Below are positions 58,494 through 64,000 of a stretch of DNA of 64,000 bases, in pieces. Source of the stretch: an uncultured Lachnospiraceae bacterium (GTDB lineage Bacteria > Bacillota > Clostridia > Lachnospirales > Lachnospiraceae); the NCBI GenBank assembly GCA_934317845.1, contig CAKRES010000002.1, forward strand, positions 1 to 64,000. Direction: 5' to 3'. Position 1 is the first letter of the stretch; each line of letters starts with the position of its first letter. The position numbers and the translations under genes are program-made. Under the pieces are notes generated by a model. That model did no database searches and was not told where the DNA came from. It worked only from the letters and a program-made list of their open reading frames with translations.

Positions 58494-59375
58494 ATGAAGG
58501 GAATTATTTTAGCAGGTGGTAGTGGAACAAGATTATATCCACTTACAATGGTAACATCAAAACAGTTATTGCCAATCTATGATAAACCAATGATCTATTA
58601 TCCGTTATCGGTGCTGATGAACGCCGGAATCCGGGAAATATTAATTATATCAACTCCGGAGGATACTCCAAGATTTCAGGAACTTCTTGGAGATGGTCAC
58701 CAGTTTGGTATTGATCTTTCTTATAAAGTGCAGCCAAGTCCGGATGGATTGGCACAGGCATTTATTATCGGTGCAGATTTTATTGGAGATGATTCTGTCG
58801 CGATGGTATTGGGTGATAATATTTTCCATGGACATGGCTTGAAGAAGAGACTGCGTGCAGCGGCTGCGAAAGAAAACGGAGCTACTGTGTTTGGATATTA
58901 TGTAGATGATCCGGAGCGGTTTGGAATTGTAGAATTTGATAAGCATGGTAAGGCAATTTCTATTGAGGAAAAGCCAGAGAAACCAAAGTCAAATTACTGT
59001 GTGACCGGACTTTATTTCTATGATAATAAGGTTGTAGAGTATGCGAAGAACTTAAAACCATCTGCGCGTGGCGAATTAGAGATTACGGATCTTAACAAGA
59101 TCTATCTTGAAAATGGTGAGCTCAGTGTGGAAGTTTTGGGACAGGGATTCACCTGGTTGGATACCGGAACACACGAGTCATTAGTAGATGCTACCAATTT
59201 TGTGAAAACAGTCGAAACGCATCAGCATCGTAAGATTGGATGCCTGGAAGAAATTGGTTACTTAAATGGATGGATTACCAAAGAAGAGGTAATGGAGACC
59301 TATGAGGTACTGAAGAAGAACCAGTATGGTGCCTATTTGAAAGATGTTGTGGATGGAAAGTATTTGGAGGCATAG
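58494..59375 (+). CDS. rfbA: Glucose-1-phosphate thymidylyltransferase
   Basis: A 293-residue protein of RmlA length and pattern. It shows [88 protein letters not shown] and [10 protein letters not shown]. It makes dTDP-glucose, the entry to dTDP-rhamnose and dTDP-Fuc4N. The rmlB, rmlC and rmlD genes are not in the window, so the rest is elsewhere. AAGGAGATT is the ribosome binding site. Confidence 0.95.
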   Translation: MKGIILAGGSGTRLYPLTMVTSKQLLPIYDKPMIYYPLSVLMNAGIREILIISTPEDTPRFQELLGDGHQFGIDLSYKVQPSPDGLAQAFIIGADFIGDDSVAMVLGDNIFHGHGLKKRLRAAAAKENGATVFGYYVDDPERFGIVEFDKHGKAISIEEKPEKPKSNYCVTGLYFYDNKVVEYAKNLKPSARGELEITDLNKIYLENGELSVEVLGQGFTWLDTGTHESLVDATNFVKTVETHQHRKIGCLEEIGYLNGWITKEEVMETYEVLKKNQYGAYLKDVVDGKYLEA

Positions 59376-59381
59376 GTAGAA

Positions 59382-60269
59382 ATGGTCAATGTTTTGATCT
59401 CTACTTATAACGGTGAGAAATATATACAGGAGCAGATTGAAAGTATACTGGCACAAACATATCAGTCATTTCATATTTACATCAGAGATGATGGTTCAAG
59501 TGATGATACATGGAGTAAGCTGCAACAGTATAAGGATCATGATAAGATTACCCTTGTAAAGGGTGATAATCGAGGCTATGGTTACAGCTTCCTTTCTCTA
59601 CTGAAACAGGCTGAAGCAGGAGATTATTGGGCGTATTGTGATCAGGATGATGTATGGTATCCTGAGAAATTGGAAACAGCAGTGAATATACTGAAAACAT
59701 TGCCGCAAGATCAACCAAATATGTATTTTCATAATTTTGAATTGACAAATGAACAGTTGGAGCCAACTGGTATTTATCAAAACAAAATAAAAGGATATTG
59801 TTTTAGAAGGAGTATTACAGAATGTCTCCATATGGGATTTGCCACAGTAATGAATCGTAAATTGCGGGATTTCGTTCTGCGTGGAGATATTGAAAAGATA
59901 CCAACACATGACTGGTGGACAGAACTGGTTGTAATGGCATTTGGAACTGTATATACAGATGATCAGGTTCTTGCAAAACATCGGAGATTGGATTCCAGTG
60001 TGTCGGGCATGAATATGAAAAACAGACTTAAATGGTTAAAGGCAACATTTCAAACTCGTTCAGATATATTGGCATTGGGGCATGAGTTTGTGTGTGTATA
60101 TGCTGATCTGATGACAGATAAAAAAGAACGAAACACGATGGAACTTTTTGATTGTGAAAAATATAGTCTTGTCAAGAGCATGAAAAAGTGTTTATATCCC
60201 AAACGATGGCGGGGGAGTATAGCCTCCGAGTTAGTGTGCCGTTTTTTAATGCTGATTGGTAGGATGTAG
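59382..60269 (+). CDS. GT2 glycosyltransferase (rhamnosyltransferase-like)
   Basis: A 295-residue GT-A protein with VNVLISTYNGEKYIQEQIESIL, IYIRDDGSSDDT, GYGYSFLSLLKQ, YWAYCDQDDVWYPEKL (DxD) and HDWWTELV. The opening MVNVLISTYNGEKYI and CDQDDVW are common in rhamnosyltransferases of wall polysaccharides, consistent with the rfbA gene just before it. The exact sugar is not known. Confidence 0.83.
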   Translation: MVNVLISTYNGEKYIQEQIESILAQTYQSFHIYIRDDGSSDDTWSKLQQYKDHDKITLVKGDNRGYGYSFLSLLKQAEAGDYWAYCDQDDVWYPEKLETAVNILKTLPQDQPNMYFHNFELTNEQLEPTGIYQNKIKGYCFRRSITECLHMGFATVMNRKLRDFVLRGDIEKIPTHDWWTELVVMAFGTVYTDDQVLAKHRRLDSSVSGMNMKNRLKWLKATFQTRSDILALGHEFVCVYADLMTDKKERNTMELFDCEKYSLVKSMKKCLYPKRWRGSIASELVCRFLMLIGRM

Positions 60270-60300
60270 TTGACAAAAGTGATTTTTAATGGAGTTATTT

Positions 60301-61074
60301 ATGAGTAATGGAAATCAAAAAATGTTATTTTTCTTAGCGAAAAATGATTTTAAAAATAAATATGCAGGATCAATGTTTGGAGTTTTTTGGGCATTTTTGC
60401 AGCCAATAGTAATTATTTTGTTATATTGGTTTGTGTTTCAAGTAGCATTTGGAAGTGGAGATGAAGATGGTGCCCCGTTTGTTTTATGGTTAATGGCGGG
60501 TTTAATTCCATGGTTCTTTTTTTCGGAAGCTTGGATGGGAGCTACGAATTGTTTTATTGAATATAGTTATTTAGTAAAGAAAGTAGTGTTTGACATAAAA
60601 TTATTGCCACTTGTTAAAATTATATCATCATTATATGTCCATGTCTTTTTTGCATGCTTAATGATAGTTTTTTATGCGTTTGCAGGACTTTTTCCTGGAA
60701 TTATAATAGTACAATTGCTTTATTATACAATTGCTTTGTTTGCGTTGGTGGTTGTTTTGTCTTATTTCACATCAGCTATTGCTGTTTTTTTCAAGGATGT
60801 AACTCAAATAATTAATATTCTTATTACTATTGGGATATGGCTTACCCCGATTATGTGGAATATCACCAGATTGAATGGCTGGCTGAATATGGCTATGCGA
60901 TTAAATCCGGTATTTTACATTGTTCAAGGCTATAGGGATACAATGATAAGTCATATTTGGTTGGTTGATCGTATTCAAAGTACGGTGTATTTTTGGGCTG
61001 TTATTGCAGTTCTTGGTGTAATTAGTTATTTTGTATATAATAGGTTAAAACCTCATTTTTCTGATACGTTATAG
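60301..61074 (+). CDS. ABC-2 polysaccharide export permease (Wzm/TagG-like)
   Basis: A 257-residue protein with six helices. It starts MSNGNQKMLFFLAKNDFKNKYAGSMFGVFWAFLQP, the classical amphipathic interface segment of Wzm/TagG permeases, and ends with a helix-RLKPHFSD tail. It pairs with the following ATPase to export a completed glycan or teichoic-like polymer on its lipid carrier. The ATG at 60301 fits GGAG at 60291-60294; ATG 60289 is too early. Confidence 0.9.
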   Translation: MSNGNQKMLFFLAKNDFKNKYAGSMFGVFWAFLQPIVIILLYWFVFQVAFGSGDEDGAPFVLWLMAGLIPWFFFSEAWMGATNCFIEYSYLVKKVVFDIKLLPLVKIISSLYVHVFFACLMIVFYAFAGLFPGIIIVQLLYYTIALFALVVVLSYFTSAIAVFFKDVTQIINILITIGIWLTPIMWNITRLNGWLNMAMRLNPVFYIVQGYRDTMISHIWLVDRIQSTVYFWAVIAVLGVISYFVYNRLKPHFSDTL

Positions 61075-61090
61075 TTATGAAGGGATAAAA

Positions 61091-62374
61091 ATGAAAAAAG
61101 AAGCAATTATCGTAAATCATATTAGTAAAACATATAAATTATACGAAAAGCAAAGTTATCGAGTGAAAGAAGCTTTTAGTTTTACCCATAAATCATATCA
61201 TAAGGACTTCAATGCTTTATCGGATATCAGTTTTTCGGTTCAAGAAGGGGAAATGCTTGGCTTGATAGGAACAAACGGAGCGGGTAAAAGTACGATGTTA
61301 AAAATTATTACCGGTGTTCTTACTCCTACAAGTGGAGAGGTAAAAATTAATGGGAAAATATCTGCTTTATTAGAATTAGGTGCAGGCTTTAACCCTGAAT
61401 ATACTGGTATAGAAAATGCATATCTAAATGGAACTATGATCGGTTTTACAAAAGAGGAGATGGATCAGAAGATTGATGATATAGTTTCTTTTGCAGATAT
61501 AGGTGATTTTATTAATCAGCCAGTAAAAACATATTCGAGTGGAATGTTTGCCAGATTGGCTTTTGCTGTGGCAATTAATGTAGATCCGGATATTCTTATA
61601 GTAGATGAAGCATTATCTGTTGGTGATGCCTTTTTTCAGGCAAAATGTTATAAGAAGATGGACGAATTAAAAAAAAGAGGCAAAACAATTTTATTTGTAT
61701 CTCATGATATGGGTAGCATTATAAAATATTGCGACCGTGCGATAATCATAGACCATGGACAAAAAGTCAAAGAAGGTCCTGCAGAAGAAATGGTTAATGT
61801 ATATAAAAAAATACTAGTTAACCAATTTGATGAGGGAGAAGAAAAACAGGTTGAAAGCAAGGACAAAAAAGAAATTTCGCAGGATGATTTAACTACTGAA
61901 TGGATGAATAGTATGTTAATTAATCCAAACAAAGAAGAATATGGAAATTGTAAGGCGGAAATCATTGATTTTGGCTTGTTTGATAATAAAAAACAAATTA
62001 GTAATACCATAAAGAAATTAGATGAGTTTTATGTTCGAATGAAAATCAAGTTTAATGATACTGTTGAGAACCCTATATTTGCATTTTCGATTAAAGATTT
62101 AAAGGGAATGGAATTATGTGGAACAAACACATTTATTGAAAATGTTGATACGGGTATTCGAAGAGAAGGGGATATTGTGGAGGTATCATTTAAACAAAAA
62201 ATGATGCTACAAAATGGACAATATTTGTTACAGCTTGGTTGTACGGGATATGTTGGTGATGAATTAGAGGTATATAAAAGGTTGTATGACATTTGCTGTA
62301 TTCAAGTAATTTCTGACAAGATAACAAATGGCTTTTTTGATGTTGATTCAGAAGTAGAGGTAAAGGAAGGATAA
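61091..62374 (+). CDS. ABC transporter ATPase (Wzt/TagH-like) with glycan-binding C-domain
   Basis: A 427-residue protein. The N-terminal ATPase (1-240) has GTNGAGKST (Walker A), SSGMFARLAFAVA (signature) and ILIVDEALSVGD (Walker B). A linker leads to a C-terminal beta-sandwich (about 290-425), typical of Wzt proteins that recognise the modified non-reducing end of the polymer. A polymer end cap such as a methyl group is therefore likely; two methyltransferase-type domains are encoded in the locus. It starts 16 bases after the permease. Confidence 0.9.
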   Translation: MKKEAIIVNHISKTYKLYEKQSYRVKEAFSFTHKSYHKDFNALSDISFSVQEGEMLGLIGTNGAGKSTMLKIITGVLTPTSGEVKINGKISALLELGAGFNPEYTGIENAYLNGTMIGFTKEEMDQKIDDIVSFADIGDFINQPVKTYSSGMFARLAFAVAINVDPDILIVDEALSVGDAFFQAKCYKKMDELKKRGKTILFVSHDMGSIIKYCDRAIIIDHGQKVKEGPAEEMVNVYKKILVNQFDEGEEKQVESKDKKEISQDDLTTEWMNSMLINPNKEEYGNCKAEIIDFGLFDNKKQISNTIKKLDEFYVRMKIKFNDTVENPIFAFSIKDLKGMELCGTNTFIENVDTGIRREGDIVEVSFKQKMMLQNGQYLLQLGCTGYVGDELEVYKRLYDICCIQVISDKITNGFFDVDSEVEVKEG

Positions 62375-62379
62375 CGAAA

Positions 62380-64000
62380 ATGAGTAAACTTGGGAAGGGA
62401 ATGTTAATTGTAAAATCTGTTGCAAAACAGCCAGCGTTAATTGGACACGGGTTGAGATATATCAAGGATCATGGTATTAGAAATTTGTATTATTCTTTAG
62501 CATCATATACAGGAAAACAGATTATGGTTTTGCCGGATTCTACAGTTGGATATTCCTATAGTGGAGTCATAAAATTTTCGATTTTAATGCCGGTTTATAA
62601 TGTGGAAATAAAATGGTTAGAACGAGCTATTGAATCTATAAAAAATCAGAACTATCAAAATTGGGAGTTGTGTATTGTTGATGATTGTTCCAGTGATAGC
62701 CGTGTGCGTGAATACTTATCAAAGATTCATGACAAACGTATTGTTATACATTTTTCTGATGTAAATTCAGGAATTTCAGGCGCAACTAATAAATGTGCTG
62801 AAATTGCAAATGGTGATTTTTATTTATTGATGGATAATGACGATGAAATAGCTCCGAATGCTTTGGATGAATTTTATCGTTGCATTAATAGCACGAATGC
62901 TGAAATTGTTTACAGTGATCAAGATATTGTAGATCAAAATGGAAATCACATGAATCCGTTTCATAAGCCTGACTGGTCACCTGACTTGTTTTTGAGTCAG
63001 ATGTATATTGGACATCTTGTGGGATTTACGAGAGAATTGTTTGAAAAAGTTGGTGGATTCCGTTCTGAATATAATGGAAGTCAGGATTATGATTTACTGC
63101 TTAGAATGACATTGGAAACAAATAATATAAAACATATCCCTAAAATTTTGTATTCATGGAGAGATATTCCTACATCTACGGCTGCCAACCCAGAGTCTAA
63201 ACCATATGCTCAAACAGCAGGGTTGAAAGCAATACAATCATTTTTGGATACAAAGTACGGAAAAGGTGCTGCTGTTGCGAAAGAGACAGATAATTTATTT
63301 GTATATGATGTTCGATATAGTATTCCAGAAGGAACAAAAGCTGGAATTATTATTCCGACCAAGGATCATGTTGATTTATTAAGTGTAGCCATAGATAGCA
63401 TTATGGAGAAGACTTCATATGATAATTTTGAGGTTCTTATTTTGAATAATAATTCGGAAGAAATAGAAACTTATGAATATTTCGAACGAGTTGTGAAGCA
63501 GTATGATAATGTAAAAGTTGAAGATGCACTTTTTGAATTTAACTGGTCTAAGCTAAACAATTATGGAATGAAAAGTCTTGGTGCAGATGTATATGTGTTC
63601 ATGAATAATGATATGAAAGTAATTAGTAATGATTGGTTGACACGTCTTGTAGAAAAGTCATTATTAAATACAACTGGTGTAGTAGGAGGTTTACTTCTAT
63701 ATGAAGACGATACAATCCAACATGCAGGTGTAGTTGTTGGAATGGGCGGCTGGGCAGAGCATGTATTCAAATCTATGAAGCCAGTTCATTATGGTGCTCC
63801 ATTTGTTTCGCCAATGGTAACAAGAAATGTTTCAGCTGTAACCGGAGCGTGTTTGGCTATTTCCAAATCAAGATTAGAACAAATTGGTAATTTTGATGAA
63901 AGATTTATTATATGCGGAAGTGATATTGAATTAGGAATACGTGCATCTGCAAGAGGTTTTTACAATATATATGATCCAAACGTCAGATTATATCACTTTG
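62380..64000 (+). CDS. Two-domain GT2 glycosyltransferase (cut by window end)
   Basis: A frame open from ATG 62380 to the last base (at least 540 residues). After a hydrophobic-rich N-terminus a first GT2 domain starts near 68 (KFSILMPVYNVEIKWLERAI, CIVDDCSSD, MDNDDEIAP). A second starts near 325 (AGIIIPTKDHVDLLSVAIDSI, ILNNNSEE, FMNNDMKV, AGVVVGMGGWAEHVF). Such tandem GT2 proteins build polysaccharide chains of rhamnan type. It is the last gene of the operon seen here, with AAAGGAAGG upstream. The 3' end is outside the window. Confidence 0.85.
   Translation, partial: MSKLGKGMLIVKSVAKQPALIGHGLRYIKDHGIRNLYYSLASYTGKQIMVLPDSTVGYSYSGVIKFSILMPVYNVEIKWLERAIESIKNQNYQNWELCIVDDCSSDSRVREYLSKIHDKRIVIHFSDVNSGISGATNKCAEIANGDFYLLMDNDDEIAPNALDEFYRCINSTNAEIVYSDQDIVDQNGNHMNPFHKPDWSPDLFLSQMYIGHLVGFTRELFEKVGGFRSEYNGSQDYDLLLRMTLETNNIKHIPKILYSWRDIPTSTAANPESKPYAQTAGLKAIQSFLDTKYGKGAAVAKETDNLFVYDVRYSIPEGTKAGIIIPTKDHVDLLSVAIDSIMEKTSYDNFEVLILNNNSEEIETYEYFERVVKQYDNVKVEDALFEFNWSKLNNYGMKSLGADVYVFMNNDMKVISNDWLTRLVEKSLLNTTGVVGGLLLYEDDTIQHAGVVVGMGGWAEHVFKSMKPVHYGAPFVSPMVTRNVSAVTGACLAISKSRLEQIGNFDERFIICGSDIELGIRASARGFYNIYDPNVRLYHF

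Noticed and set aside
1..64000. CRISPR arrays, rRNA genes or prophage
   Set aside because: No regularly spaced repeats, rRNA sequence or phage structural genes were seen; the only mobile sequences are IS remnants and the hipBA cassette.

Overview
The window is a chromosomal stretch of a Gram-positive anaerobe of the Clostridia, most likely a gut Lachnospiraceae. The basis is the rpsF-ssb-rpsR and pth-mfd operons with strong AGGAGG ribosome binding sites, a BirA-type operator before bioY, DUF951/DUF1284/DUF2304 proteins, a bile-salt-hydrolase-type protein, TagF-like teichoic enzymes and family-typical transposon debris. Genus cannot be decided from the sequence alone.

Layout. 1-335: tRNA-Asn, tRNA-Glu, tRNA-Cys and a terminator. 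0.5-3.5 kb: a glycosyltransferase / polysaccharide deacetylase / flippase-like operon. 3.6-4.7 kb (minus strand): bioY and a DUF1284 gene under a BirA-like operator. 4.8-7.6 kb: DUF951 and a large GH25 muramidase with a nested SH3 domain. 7.7-10.1 kb: a GT6 (ABO-type) glycosyltransferase with a Wzx flippase. 10.1-17.5 kb: housekeeping genes rpsF-ssb-rpsR, a single-domain GlmU-like uridylyltransferase, pth, mfd and a parvulin lipoprotein.

17.6-64 kb is a surface-glycopolymer locus. It opens with two TagF-like polymerases and an unusual CDP-polyol-like module (TarI/IspD-like cytidylyltransferase, SDR, AraD-like enzyme). An AT-rich variable core follows (about 20.2-43.6 kb). It holds glycosyltransferases, a WbpI/WbpA/WbpB/WbpE-like set for a 2,3-diaminated mannuronic acid, and WecE/WecF-like enzymes for a 4-amino-fucose residue. 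These would together give something resembling an enterobacterial-common-antigen repeat with extra decorations. Its right end (38.4-43.6 kb) is littered with defective transposons that bracket a formyltransferase, a radical-SAM protein and an ATP-grasp ligase. GC-richer sequence returns at a bile-salt-hydrolase-like gene.

Next comes a phosphonate module (PhnW, and a cytidylyltransferase-PEP mutase fusion), a large membrane protein, and two tandem LtaS-like membrane phosphotransferases. A hipBA toxin-antitoxin cassette sits at the 3' end of the second LtaS-like gene, flanked by 31-bp direct repeats. The window ends with glycosyltransferases, RmlA, a Wzm/Wzt ABC exporter and a two-domain GT2 protein cut by the window edge.

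Working model (inference): nucleotide sugars made by the Wbp/Wec/Rml enzymes and CDP- or CMP-activated groups made by the TarI-like and PepM-fusion enzymes are assembled into a wall-linked glycopolymer by the many GT2/GT4/GT56 enzymes. The polymer would be exported by Wzx and/or Wzm-Wzt and decorated by formyl, acyl, amide and phosphonate groups.
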